Assembly: GCF_900129725.1 (NCBI RefSeq)
Contig: NZ_FQWQ01000003.1
Coordinates: forward strand, 857,896-921,895
Direction of reading: 5' to 3'
Origin: Chryseolinea serpens
Lineage (GTDB): Bacteria; Bacteroidota; Bacteroidia; Cytophagales; Cyclobacteriaceae
DNA: 64,000 bases
Below the pieces are notes generated by a model. The model made no database searches. It was not told the origin of the DNA and worked only from the letters and a program-made list of their open reading frames with translations. Position 1 is the first letter of the stretch, and each line of letters begins with the position of its first letter. Made by a program: the position numbers and the translations under genes. Below are positions 54,891 through 63,386 of this stretch, piece by piece.

Positions 54891-55352
54891 TTAAAGCATC
54901 AGCACCATTTTTACATCGGCTGTTTCGAAGGGAGAGTCCTCTAGGGGAATGTGTTTAAATCCATAGCGCTCATAAAGCCTGAGGGCAGGTTGGAGTTTGC
55001 TGCTGGAGAACAACTCGATCTTTTCGGCCTTTAGCGCTCTTGCTTTTTGAATGCAGGTTTCAATGAGTGGCTTGCTCAGCCCTTTGCCACGGTGATTTAC
55101 GCCCACCGCCATCTTGGCGAGTTCATAGACGCCATGGTGTTCTTTCATCAAGGCTGCGGAACCGATCACCTCTTCACCCTCCATGGCGAGATAAATAAAA
55201 CCGCCTTGCTCCAGGATGTGTGTTTTGGGATCGTTCAACACATCGAGGTCGCGTTGTTCGGTGAGGTGGTGCAGATCGAGCCACTCCAGGTTCAGGGCTT
55301 TGAACTGGGGTTGGTAACGGTCTTCGTAGGCAATGATGGTCACGGGCTTCAT
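54891..55352 (-). CDS. GNAT family N-acetyltransferase
   Basis: 153 residues, one GNAT domain: YRPQFKALNLEWL-like start, the acetyl-CoA-binding loop VNHRGKGLSKPLIETCIQKA, and LRLYERYGFKHIPL. It resembles the C-terminal half of the MarR-GNAT fusion at 44292 (shared YELAKMAV, GKG/GKN and YGFK/LGFQ positions), so the two are likely paralogues. The substrate is unknown. It is convergent with the histidine kinase gene. Confidence 0.9.
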   Translation of the reverse strand: MKPVTIIAYEDRYQPQFKALNLEWLDLHHLTEQRDLDVLNDPKTHILEQGGFIYLAMEGEEVIGSAALMKEHHGVYELAKMAVGVNHRGKGLSKPLIETCIQKARALKAEKIELFSSSKLQPALRLYERYGFKHIPLEDSPFETADVKMVLML

Positions 55353-55613
55353 GGGTATGGGGGTGATCTGGCGTCGGTAGTTTCAAAGAAGTGGATACAC
55401 ACTAAATATATTAACTTCCTCCAAGGCCGACAAAAAGAGTTAAACGGAGGGGATTCCATTTTTGTTTGATCCCTGACCGGAAACCCCGGAACCTGATTGT
55501 AAAAGAATTGGCTAAATTGCATCGGGCCGAAAAGTCCCGGTCTCTGAACTTGGTTAGGATATGACAGCAGGGTTGGGGTAGAGGACAAACATTCATCATT
55601 TAAAGCACATACT

Positions 55614-55889
55614 ATGTATTCCAGCTGTTGGGAAGTTATAAAAGACGACTCTAAAAGAACATTTGAAGTTTGTGGAAAAGGCGCAAACAACAACTTTTTC
55701 ACCAACAGCATCCATGGCATGCAAAGAGCCGGGATGAACGTCAGTGGCCTAACCCTTCCCGTGGGGGTTACGAACTCAAACAAAGAGGGCATAAAGGTGC
55801 CGGGCTATACGAAAGAGGAAGGGTTGCATGAAAGGCTTCTGGGCGAGTATAGGGTCATACAGAGGCAGTCCATAGATTTTGATGATTGA
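55614..55889 (+). CDS. Small protein of unknown function
   Basis: 91 residues with a polar composition, three cysteines... of which two (CWEVIKDDSK and FEVCGKG) lie in the first 25 residues, then TNSIHGMQRAGMNVSGL and a charged C-terminus. No signal peptide, membrane segment or known motif was seen. It has its own gap of 72 bases before the barrel gene and could be a separate gene; the coding call rests on composition only. A longer minus-strand frame across the same region looks like its shadow. Confidence 0.5.
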   Translation: MYSSCWEVIKDDSKRTFEVCGKGANNNFFTNSIHGMQRAGMNVSGLTLPVGVTNSNKEGIKVPGYTKEEGLHERLLGEYRVIQRQSIDFDD

Positions 55890-55961
55890 TGCTTACTGGC
55901 ATTGTCATTTTTGATGTCTGAACGTTTTCTATCTTCGCGCCCGTTGTTAAAATAATTCGTT

Positions 55962-56594
55962 ATGACGCGTTTTGTGAAATTCCAATCCATTCTTTTCTCC
56001 GTCGTCCTTATCTTCATGAGCATTCAGCACAGTTGCGCGCAACTCAGCAAAGGAACTTTTATGATGGGAGGGACCCTATCAGCCAATGCAAAGAGCACGA
56101 AGGAGCGATCCTCTGAATGGAAAACCCGGTCGATCAACATCAACCCTAGTCTTTTTTATTTTGTGGCGAATAACGCTGCCGTGGGGTTGATCACACCCTG
56201 GGACTATACGTATGAGAAAGCAAGCAATAGTAAACGGGTTACGACCACTTCCACCTATTTTGTGGGGCCCGCGGTTCGATACTATTTCCCTTTCGGATCA
56301 TGGGCGGTTTTTCCTACGGCAAGTTTCATGCACGGATGGCGCACGATGAAGTCCGGCTATCCCGACTACAATGATTTTCCCACGAAAGTGAAAGGGAACA
56401 TGAATAGCTTCAACGGTGGGGTTGGTATAACCTACTTTGTTGCAAAAAATGTCGGTGTAGAAGGAGTGCTTTCCTATCAACACGATACCGCTACTTCGCG
56501 TGACGACGCCAGTCAGCTAAGCGGGGAGTGGAAAGAGCGGGATTCTTCATTCAATTTGAGTATAGGCGTACAGGTATACTTGTCGAAAAAATAA
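55962..56594 (+). CDS. Outer-membrane beta-barrel protein, OmpW/OMP_b-brl type
   Basis: 210 residues. A signal peptide (about 1-26, ending HSCAQ) is followed by eight or so amphipathic strands rich in Gly and aromatic residues (FMMGGTLSANAKS, INPSLFYFVANNAAVG, FVGPAVRYYFPFG, GGVGITYFVAKNVGVEGVLS), ending FNLSIGVQVYLSKK. This is the usual plan of small Bacteroidota outer-membrane barrels. It probably sits in the outer membrane. No specific partner is evident. Confidence 0.85.
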   Translation: MTRFVKFQSILFSVVLIFMSIQHSCAQLSKGTFMMGGTLSANAKSTKERSSEWKTRSININPSLFYFVANNAAVGLITPWDYTYEKASNSKRVTTTSTYFVGPAVRYYFPFGSWAVFPTASFMHGWRTMKSGYPDYNDFPTKVKGNMNSFNGGVGITYFVAKNVGVEGVLSYQHDTATSRDDASQLSGEWKERDSSFNLSIGVQVYLSKK

Positions 56595-56727
56595 CGGAAC
56601 CCGATAATGCGGCCAATAGAAGGCCGAGACGCTTGGGATTTCTACGATCGCCGGTCTTTTCTTACATGGCTAGCGGGCGTTTGGTGGCAATTCCTATTTT
56701 TGACGCGTCATATAAGTTGGCTTTCGT

Positions 56728-59610
56728 ATGAAAAATCTAATTGGCACAGGACTCCTTGTGCTCACGGCTGTTGTTGGCTATTGTCAGGACCTCGTCATCA
56801 CCGGCACAAGCGGGCCCAAGACCTTCGAACAGTATGTTCCGTTTACAGTTTCCGCTACCGTTAAGAATCAGGGTATTGTGGACATTACCAAGACTACGTT
56901 CGTGGACGTCTATTTATCGACAGACGCGACCATCGATGGGGCTGACATTCGGACGGGTTTTTTCACGGTAACGTCTATAAAGGCAGGTGAATCCTTAGTG
57001 CCTTCCTTCTCGGCTTCCAGTGCGAATGTCATCAAATCTGCGCCGGGAAATTACTATGTTATTTTGAAGGCCGACGCCCAAAACGCTCAAGCGGAAACGG
57101 ATGAGTCGAACAACATCACGGTAGTTTCGGACTACGTTGTCACGGCGCCGAATATCGACTTTGCATTTCAGTCGTTTAGTTTAGATAAGTCAACTGCCGC
57201 CATGGATGATGTGGTGGTTCCGGTATACACCCTAAAGAACAACGGATCCACAGCCTTCACGGGCAGCATTTTTACCACCTTCTATTTGAGTACGGACAAC
57301 GTGTATGACGCCAGTGATGTGAAGCTGAATGCATATTATGATGCATTCTCGTCCGGGCAGGCAACGAGTCAAACGTGGTATCAATTACTGATGCCACATA
57401 AACCCGCCGGACAATATTACATTATTGCCATCGCCGATAAGAACACTAATGGACAATCGGAAATTGCCGAAACCAACGAGAATAACAATACCGTTTCTGC
57501 CCCGGTCACTTTGGTGAACGGCAACGTTGACATGGACTTAGCCAGTGGCATGATGCCCGATGCCATCTATGTGGAGTCTGGTCTTACGGGAATCCGCGTG
57601 ATGTTCAATTTACTGAACAAAGGCACCACCGGTGTGTTGGGGTATTCCTTCAATGTATATCTTTCAGCGGATCGTGCGTTGGATGTCAATGACTATCTCG
57701 TTAACACGTCGGCGCCGATGACACACAATGCCTTCTATGTTCCTGCTGGCGGTCAGATTTCCAGTACGTTCGATGTCTTTCTCAACGACTTACGTGAACC
57801 CAGGTTGTGGGGGACAAATTATGTTATCCTAAAAATCAATGCCGACGGCGCCATTCCGGAGACGAACACCTTCAACAATGTGGCGACGTCCTTAGGAACC
57901 ATCACCATCAATCCCCCGAATGAGTATATAGAAATTTTGAACGCAAGCCCTTCAGGCGTATACAGCAATCTGGATACGCATCTTGAACTGGATGGTACGA
58001 TGATCAATCGCGGATCGTTTTTCAGCGGACCCGTGCCCAACAAGGTTTTCATCACGGACGCGAACAATGTGGAAGTCTATTCCACCGCACTATATGAAAA
58101 CATTTACCTGCCCCCAGGCGGCACCAGTCCTTTTCATTGGAGCTTGCCGTTAGACCACGTTTTGGCGCCAGGCGAATACACGCTGACCATCAACGCTGGG
58201 TTCGCTAGAGGCTTCTACACCATGCCCCTCACCATTCAAGAAGCGAAGTTCAACCTCTATGGAACTATAAAGGGTGAAGACGGCGTGTTCCTGACGAAGG
58301 GTAAAGTTTTTTTATACCGGAAGGCAAACAACGAGATCGAATTCGTCGATCAAAGAGAGCTTACGGATAGTACGTTTAGCTTTCAGGTGGATACAAGCCC
58401 CTTCACCTTATATTTTATTCCCGACAAAACAGCATTCCCCGGCTATGTTCCAACCATCCTTGGAAAGAGCCTTATACTGGACGATCAAGCTTTTTTGTCG
58501 CTCACAGAAGATAAAGGCGTGCGATTCACGATTCTGAAAGTGAATCCATTGGTCCAAGGCTCCATGGTCATCAGCGGCACCGTTAGTCAAACTCAAAATC
58601 CAAACGGACGGAGCGAGACCCTGTCCGTTGCCGGCTTGCCGGTGATTCTGCTGTCCGCATCCGGCAACGTGGTTGGGCTGACCCAAACCGATGACACTGG
58701 TTTTTATCAGTTCGCCAATCTGCCCGTAGGCAGGTATATGGTGCTTATATCTTTTGCGTTGGATGAAGTGCAAATGCAGGAGCCCATCACGGCCGACGTC
58801 AGGCTTCGCAGCGCGCAAGTTGACATCTCCGTTTCCCCTACGGGAACGCAAGGGCAAGTCACTGTCCTTCTTTTGAAGCAGCGCATTACTTTTGGAACGT
58901 TGTCGGGGAAAAGATATGCCGACGAACCCTTTGCCTTGGCAGCCACCACCGATGCGGCGCTCCCGATTTCCTATACCAGCTCGCAACCCGGCGTAGCCAG
59001 GATCGAAGCAGGGAAGGTGGTCATTGTTGGCGCCGGCACAACGACCATCACCGCGCTTCAGCAAGGTGATGATAATTATCAGCCCGCCACCCCGGTAGAA
59101 CAAACCCTCGTGGTGTCCAAAGCCCTTCAGCAAATCAGCTTTAGTGAAATGGGATTGGCAGAGAGCGCCGATGACGTAGTGCTGGATGCTGTGGCGAGTT
59201 CCGCGTTGCCGGTTTCCTACGTGTCGGAACATCCCAACGTAGCCACCGTGGAGGGCGAGGTGTTGAAAATTCACGGATCAGGGGAGACCCTTATTTCCGC
59301 CCTGCAACCGGGCAATGGGAACTATGAACCTGCGGCAACCGTGTCCAGAAAATTGACGGTTCAACTCGTCACGGGCATAGAAGACCCGTTGGCGAATGTA
59401 ACCGTCCATCCGAATCCGACCGCGGATTTCCTGATCTTCTCATTCTCATCACCGATCCGGCAAGTGGCCATTACCGACGTGACCGGCCGTTCGCAAGCAT
59501 TGACGATAGCCGATCGCGTAGCCGACCTGCGAAAGTTTGAAGCCGGCGTGTATGTGGTCAAAGTGCAATACGGCAATGGAGTGAAAGTATTTAAGGTGGT
59601 AAAGGAATGA
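56728..59610 (+). CDS. Large T9SS cargo with CARDB and Ig-like repeats
   Basis: 960 residues. Signal peptide (about 1-21). Three CARDB-type beta domains follow (about 22-130, 145-260, 265-400; repeated TVKNQGIVDITKT...YLSTD pattern), then two carboxypeptidase-regulatory-like domains (about 505-700; GFYQFANLPVGRYMVLI), two Ig-like repeats (about 725-885; ISYTSSQPGVARIE and VSYVSEHPNVATVE) and a type A T9SS sorting domain (about 890-960; VHPNPTADFLIFSF). It should be exported to the surface, perhaps as an adhesin. Start at 56728 gives the signal peptide directly. Confidence 0.93.
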   Translation: MKNLIGTGLLVLTAVVGYCQDLVITGTSGPKTFEQYVPFTVSATVKNQGIVDITKTTFVDVYLSTDATIDGADIRTGFFTVTSIKAGESLVPSFSASSANVIKSAPGNYYVILKADAQNAQAETDESNNITVVSDYVVTAPNIDFAFQSFSLDKSTAAMDDVVVPVYTLKNNGSTAFTGSIFTTFYLSTDNVYDASDVKLNAYYDAFSSGQATSQTWYQLLMPHKPAGQYYIIAIADKNTNGQSEIAETNENNNTVSAPVTLVNGNVDMDLASGMMPDAIYVESGLTGIRVMFNLLNKGTTGVLGYSFNVYLSADRALDVNDYLVNTSAPMTHNAFYVPAGGQISSTFDVFLNDLREPRLWGTNYVILKINADGAIPETNTFNNVATSLGTITINPPNEYIEILNASPSGVYSNLDTHLELDGTMINRGSFFSGPVPNKVFITDANNVEVYSTALYENIYLPPGGTSPFHWSLPLDHVLAPGEYTLTINAGFARGFYTMPLTIQEAKFNLYGTIKGEDGVFLTKGKVFLYRKANNEIEFVDQRELTDSTFSFQVDTSPFTLYFIPDKTAFPGYVPTILGKSLILDDQAFLSLTEDKGVRFTILKVNPLVQGSMVISGTVSQTQNPNGRSETLSVAGLPVILLSASGNVVGLTQTDDTGFYQFANLPVGRYMVLISFALDEVQMQEPITADVRLRSAQVDISVSPTGTQGQVTVLLLKQRITFGTLSGKRYADEPFALAATTDAALPISYTSSQPGVARIEAGKVVIVGAGTTTITALQQGDDNYQPATPVEQTLVVSKALQQISFSEMGLAESADDVVLDAVASSALPVSYVSEHPNVATVEGEVLKIHGSGETLISALQPGNGNYEPAATVSRKLTVQLVTGIEDPLANVTVHPNPTADFLIFSFSSPIRQVAITDVTGRSQALTIADRVADLRKFEAGVYVVKVQYGNGVKVFKVVKE

Positions 59611-59811
59611 TCTGATGCCAGCGAATCAATCCTTGTCGCTCTGCAATTGAGTTGTCCGCATAGGGGTAATCCCGGATGTAGCTTAGCGGGGCCGTTGCGG
59701 CTAGATGTTTTTTACTCAAAATCTTACATGGAATAGGTCACAGCGGTTATCGAAGAACCGCCCGGGGAAACCCTTCCTATTTTTCGGTGCAATTATAAAT
59801 CGTTATCGTCT

Positions 59812-61086
59812 ATGAAATTCCTATGGAGTGTCGTACCCCTTTTAATAATCACCCTGTTTTCCTGTAGTCACGACGAGGACATCGATGTTCCTGCCGCGAC
59901 GAAAGGAAAGGCCAAACTCGATATAGGGGATGCTAAGGGGTTGATGGTCTACGAAAACAGTGCCTTGTCTGGTGGACGCGTGAAAACCTCGGGCTCAACG
60001 TTGTATAAATTGTTGCCCTCCGGTGAGTCGAGGCTGGTCAAATTTGTCAATGCCGATGGATCAGCCATCGATACGACAAAGATGACGATGGTTGTGGAGG
60101 TCTATAACATGATGAAATTGACGGATGATTATATTTTATTATCGGGAAATTTCCAGGTGAACGACTCCATCGGCAATCCACTGGTGTATACTAACCTGCT
60201 GGTGCGAACGGTTGATGGCGCTATCTACGATTTTGGCGAGTCAGTGCCATCCTCGCGAGACGATGACCCGGCTTACTATCAAGATGGCAATAACAATATT
60301 TATTACCGGTATGGATCAATGATCATGAAAATGTCTTTAGCGGACCCGGACAACATCACCCGCGAAGCGTATCTGCCGGACGGCCAAACGGCTGGAGGCT
60401 ATGCGGTCGATCAGGAGGGTAATTGCTTATACACCGGTGGAAACGGAATAAAAGTCAGAAAAGCATCGGGAGGACTCTACGCCGATATGTCCGGAGCGTT
60501 TGGTTCGATGTTCACCACACTGGATAACCGGTTGATCTTGGTTGAGGGACAGGACAAGAGGATCATTCAATATAAAGTGGAAAACGGCAATGTGACCAAG
60601 GAAATACTTTTTTCATTGTACGACTACGCGAATGCGAATTTTACGGGAACGGAAAGCACGGCCTACACCAGCAATGTGGGGGGCAGCTGGTATTTCACCC
60701 GGGCGGAAGACGAGGACTTTATTTATTTTATCGGGGGTTGGGCGTGGTCGAGGATTTCGAAAAGCGATTATGTGGCCCATTCGCTCGGCGCCTTTCCCGA
60801 AATGAAAATATTGGGAATAACCGATACGCACATTTATGGCAGAGACAACTACAAGTTCTATAAAGTTGATAAAAGCACCTTTCAATTGGAGCCGATAGGT
60901 CTGCCCGCCACCGATACGTACGAGATCTACTCCGCTACCATGTCGCGTGAGGGAGAGATCACGTTTAGTGCTTTGCGCTATTCGGATGGCGTAAAGATCG
61001 TGGCTACCATCAAGGCCGATGGAACCATGGTGATCATTGACGAGCATTCCGATCGCAAGCTCCAGGCTTTGGAAAGGATCAATTAA
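59812..61086 (+). CDS. Large lipoprotein with propeller-like repeats, function unknown
   Basis: 424 residues. Lipobox at Cys18 (LLIITLFSCSHDED). The rest is strand-rich with repeated short motifs (YVDGYxY-like, NNIYYRYGSMIMKM, GNCLYTGGNGIKV), as in six- or seven-bladed propellers. No catalytic motif is seen. It follows the CARDB cargo gene by 201 bases on the same strand, with no terminator visible between them. It should be anchored at the outer or cytoplasmic membrane. Confidence 0.8.
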   Translation: MKFLWSVVPLLIITLFSCSHDEDIDVPAATKGKAKLDIGDAKGLMVYENSALSGGRVKTSGSTLYKLLPSGESRLVKFVNADGSAIDTTKMTMVVEVYNMMKLTDDYILLSGNFQVNDSIGNPLVYTNLLVRTVDGAIYDFGESVPSSRDDDPAYYQDGNNNIYYRYGSMIMKMSLADPDNITREAYLPDGQTAGGYAVDQEGNCLYTGGNGIKVRKASGGLYADMSGAFGSMFTTLDNRLILVEGQDKRIIQYKVENGNVTKEILFSLYDYANANFTGTESTAYTSNVGGSWYFTRAEDEDFIYFIGGWAWSRISKSDYVAHSLGAFPEMKILGITDTHIYGRDNYKFYKVDKSTFQLEPIGLPATDTYEIYSATMSREGEITFSALRYSDGVKIVATIKADGTMVIIDEHSDRKLQALERIN

Positions 61087-61155
61087 GCCGTAACGGCTCG
61101 GCGTCAGCGCCAGGGCTGTCCGGGAAAATGTCGTTCTTGTTTTTTATCTTTGGAT

Positions 61156-61314
61156 ATGAAGAAGAAAGAATGCCCCTCATGTGCTATGAAGATCGATGCG
61201 AGGAGCAAGGTCTGCGAAGTATGCAACTATGAGTTCCCGGACCATAACCGGGGCCTGAAATGGGCGGCATTTCTTCTGGCTGTGCTGCTGCTGTTGCTCT
61301 ATTTATGGTGGTGA
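61156..61314 (+). CDS. Zinc-ribbon membrane microprotein
   Basis: 52 residues. An N-terminal zinc ribbon (CPSC at 6-9, CEVC at 20-23) is followed by a short linker and one C-terminal transmembrane helix (about 33-51: LKWAAFLLAVLLLLLYLWW). The ATG at 61156 and stop at 61312-61314 are clear. Such small single-pass zinc-ribbon proteins are common in Bacteroidota and of unknown function; some are thought to be scaffolds. It stands between the lipoprotein and the sigma-factor genes. Confidence 0.8.
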   Translation: MKKKECPSCAMKIDARSKVCEVCNYEFPDHNRGLKWAAFLLAVLLLLLYLWW

Positions 61315-61465
61315 CCATCGCTGGCGGTATAAGGCCAGTTGGCCGTTTCAACATTACTTCGTCTAAAATAAGGGCCAGCGCAACTAAAAAGGGCCCCTCC
61401 GGGTTATAAAAAAAGTTCTGAGAATTGGGTGATTGAGCCTTCCTGATGGGAATTAACCAGAAACC

Positions 61466-61993
61466 ATGAACGAACCCACCGTTTCGGCCTTAAGAAAAAG
61501 AGACAATGCAGCCTATACGTTGCTGTATACTTTTTATTACCCTACCATCGCCGGGTTCGTCAAGAAGAACAGCGGCACCGATGCGGATGCCGAGGACGTG
61601 TTTCAGGAGACCATTATCGTTTTGCTCGACAAAGTGCCCAAGGAGGATTTTATCCTTACCTCATCGATCAAGACCTACATCTTTGCCGTGGCCAGCAACA
61701 TTTGGCTGAAGCGGCTCAGGGACGCCAGGCGCATCACCAAACTTGACGCGAGCTATGAGCTGGAAGACATGACCTTGGCCGAGTGGGAGGAGAAAGAAGC
61801 CGCAACGGTAAAGCAAAATGCCCTGCAACGGATATTTGCCAAGCTCACCAAACATTGTGTGATCTTCCTGACCAAGACCTTTCTGGCGGGTGTCTCACGC
61901 GAACAACTCATCGAGGAGATGGGCTATAGAAATAGTCATACGTTCGACAATCAGAAATATAAGTGTCTCGATCAGGCGAGAAAAAATAGTTAG
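61466..61993 (+). CDS. ECF-type RNA polymerase sigma factor
   Basis: 175 residues. Region 2 (about 1-80) has AYTLLYTFYYPTIAGFVKKNSG and DADAEDVFQETIIVLLDKV; region 4 (about 115-170) is more divergent (KHCVIFLTKTFLAGVSREQLIEEMGYRN). The family directs RNA polymerase to a small set of stress or envelope promoters. No anti-sigma factor gene is adjacent; the next gene on the same strand is a peroxiredoxin-like gene, which may belong to its regulon (inference). Confidence 0.93.
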   Translation: MNEPTVSALRKRDNAAYTLLYTFYYPTIAGFVKKNSGTDADAEDVFQETIIVLLDKVPKEDFILTSSIKTYIFAVASNIWLKRLRDARRITKLDASYELEDMTLAEWEEKEAATVKQNALQRIFAKLTKHCVIFLTKTFLAGVSREQLIEEMGYRNSHTFDNQKYKCLDQARKNS

Positions 61994-62049
61994 TTGCGGC
62001 GGGTGATCCGATCCGGTCGTTGGAATTAAAGCTGAATAAAAATCCAACG

Positions 62050-62586
62050 ATGAAACTTCAAGTCAACCAACAAGCTCCTGTTTTTACCACACACGATGTC
62101 TATGGCCGGGAAATCGCCCTGCAAGCATTGCGGGGAAAGAAAGTCTATCTTAGCTTCGAACGAAACGCCGGTTGCCCGGTTTGCAATCTCCGGATACACG
62201 AACTCTTGAAACATGTGGATTATTTCTCCACCCACCAAGTCGCGGTACTGCTGGTCTATGAATCGACGGTTGAAAAAATGAAAGACTACCTGGTGGATAT
62301 TCGATCGCCTTTTCATTTTATTGCGGATCCCGAAAACACACTGTACAAACAATATCAAATCGAGCGATCGTTTTTAAAAATCTTCAAAGGATTGTTCTAC
62401 GGGCTCATCGGAAAAGCCATGGCCGGAAAGAAACTTTTCAGGGAACCCACGACGCAAGATGGACACACGAGCACCATCCCGGGCGAATTCATCATCGATG
62501 AAAAAGGTAACTTGAGTACCGCCCATTATGGTGGATACATCGGAGATAACCTGGTGCTGGACCTGGTGAAGGAAAAACTGAAATGA
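62050..62586 (+). CDS. Peroxiredoxin-like (AhpC/TSA family) protein
   Basis: 178 residues from the ATG at 62050 (starts farther upstream at 62020 lead into the same fold). Thioredoxin-like fold with APVFTTHDVYGREIAL and the peroxidatic position in RNAGCPVCNLRIHEL (Cys42, Cys45). The redox-active cysteines are in CxxC spacing, unlike the single Cys of classical AhpC, so the reaction could be thiol exchange as well as peroxide reduction. It is the nearest gene to the ECF sigma factor, 56 bases apart. Confidence 0.9.
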   Translation: MKLQVNQQAPVFTTHDVYGREIALQALRGKKVYLSFERNAGCPVCNLRIHELLKHVDYFSTHQVAVLLVYESTVEKMKDYLVDIRSPFHFIADPENTLYKQYQIERSFLKIFKGLFYGLIGKAMAGKKLFREPTTQDGHTSTIPGEFIIDEKGNLSTAHYGGYIGDNLVLDLVKEKLK

Positions 62587-62642
62587 TTGCGTGACGGTGA
62601 AGACGTTCATCCTTGTGCCGTCACTATGCTATGAAAGATAGG

Positions 62643-63386
62643 CTACGAAGCTTTCAATTTAATCTCCGCGGCGCTGATGATCCTTAAAGTCTTCGCATTT
62701 TGAAGATAGAGAATGATGCTGCCCTTATTTTCACCAAGACCGCGCGGCCACACCAGGTTGATCTCGTCCTTTTCTTTTGCCTCGTGTTGCTTCATGGAGC
62801 GGACCACATGAAAGTGCTTCAACACCTTGTCCTTATTTTCCCCCCGCAGCACGGAATGCTCGACGCGCTCCTCGATGACGGCAACATTTAGTACGCTGTT
62901 CTTGGGGAGTTTACTGAGCGAGTATTGTACGGTGACCACACTGTCGCTTTTCGTCGCGATGGCTTCGAGTGAACGCGCCGGCACAGAATCGAGGGCAGCC
63001 TGCACCAGGTAGCGAAAGAAAACAGGATTGGATCCGACAAATTCATATTTTCCGTTCACCACCGCTTGCGGCGTGTAAAGCATTGGCAGCTTCAACGTTT
63101 TTTGATAGAGTTTTTGCCGGTCGGTATAGGCTTCGACACTGTAGGGGTCGATCCATCCCAGGTGGTTCCAATAGGTGACGTGATAAGCAAGGCTGATGAC
63201 ACGCTTACCTTCCTTTTGCATGATGCTGGTCATCTCGTCCAGGAGCTCATCGGCCGCCGGACAGCTCGAACATCCTTCGGCCGTGAACAACTCCACGACG
63301 GCCACGGGCTCGGAAACATATACCTTCCTTGGCGCGAAATGAAAATTCAAAGCGGCCAGAAAGAGAACAATGACACCATATTTCAT
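62643..63386 (-). CDS. DUF1223 thioredoxin-like secreted protein
   Basis: 247 residues. A short hydrophobic N-terminus (about 1-14) probably exports it. The thioredoxin-like core has VVELFTAEGCSSCPAADELL (Cys39, Cys42), SLAYHVTYWNHLGWIDPY, and a C-terminal FVGSNPVFFRYL/EERVEHSVLRGENKD region matching DUF1223. The family's function is unknown, but the CSSC motif suggests redox activity outside the cytoplasm. It is convergent with the peroxiredoxin-like gene. Confidence 0.92.
   Translation of the reverse strand: MKYGVIVLFLAALNFHFAPRKVYVSEPVAVVELFTAEGCSSCPAADELLDEMTSIMQKEGKRVISLAYHVTYWNHLGWIDPYSVEAYTDRQKLYQKTLKLPMLYTPQAVVNGKYEFVGSNPVFFRYLVQAALDSVPARSLEAIATKSDSVVTVQYSLSKLPKNSVLNVAVIEERVEHSVLRGENKDKVLKHFHVVRSMKQHEAKEKDEINLVWPRGLGENKGSIILYLQNAKTLRIISAAEIKLKAS

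Noticed and set aside
55349..55792. Minus-strand frame of 147 codons overlapping the small gene at 55614
   Set aside because: Rich in Phe, Pro and Ser without any motif; more likely a shadow or chance frame than a gene.
56695..56702. TATTTTTG as a Bacteroidota -7 element before the CARDB gene
   Set aside because: It matches TAnnTTTG, but the nearest TTTG upstream is only 11 bases away instead of about 19-20, so the promoter call is not supported.
59676..59720. tRNA-like GTAGCTTAGC stretch after the CARDB gene
   Set aside because: No T arm, anticodon stem or acceptor pairing could be formed around it.
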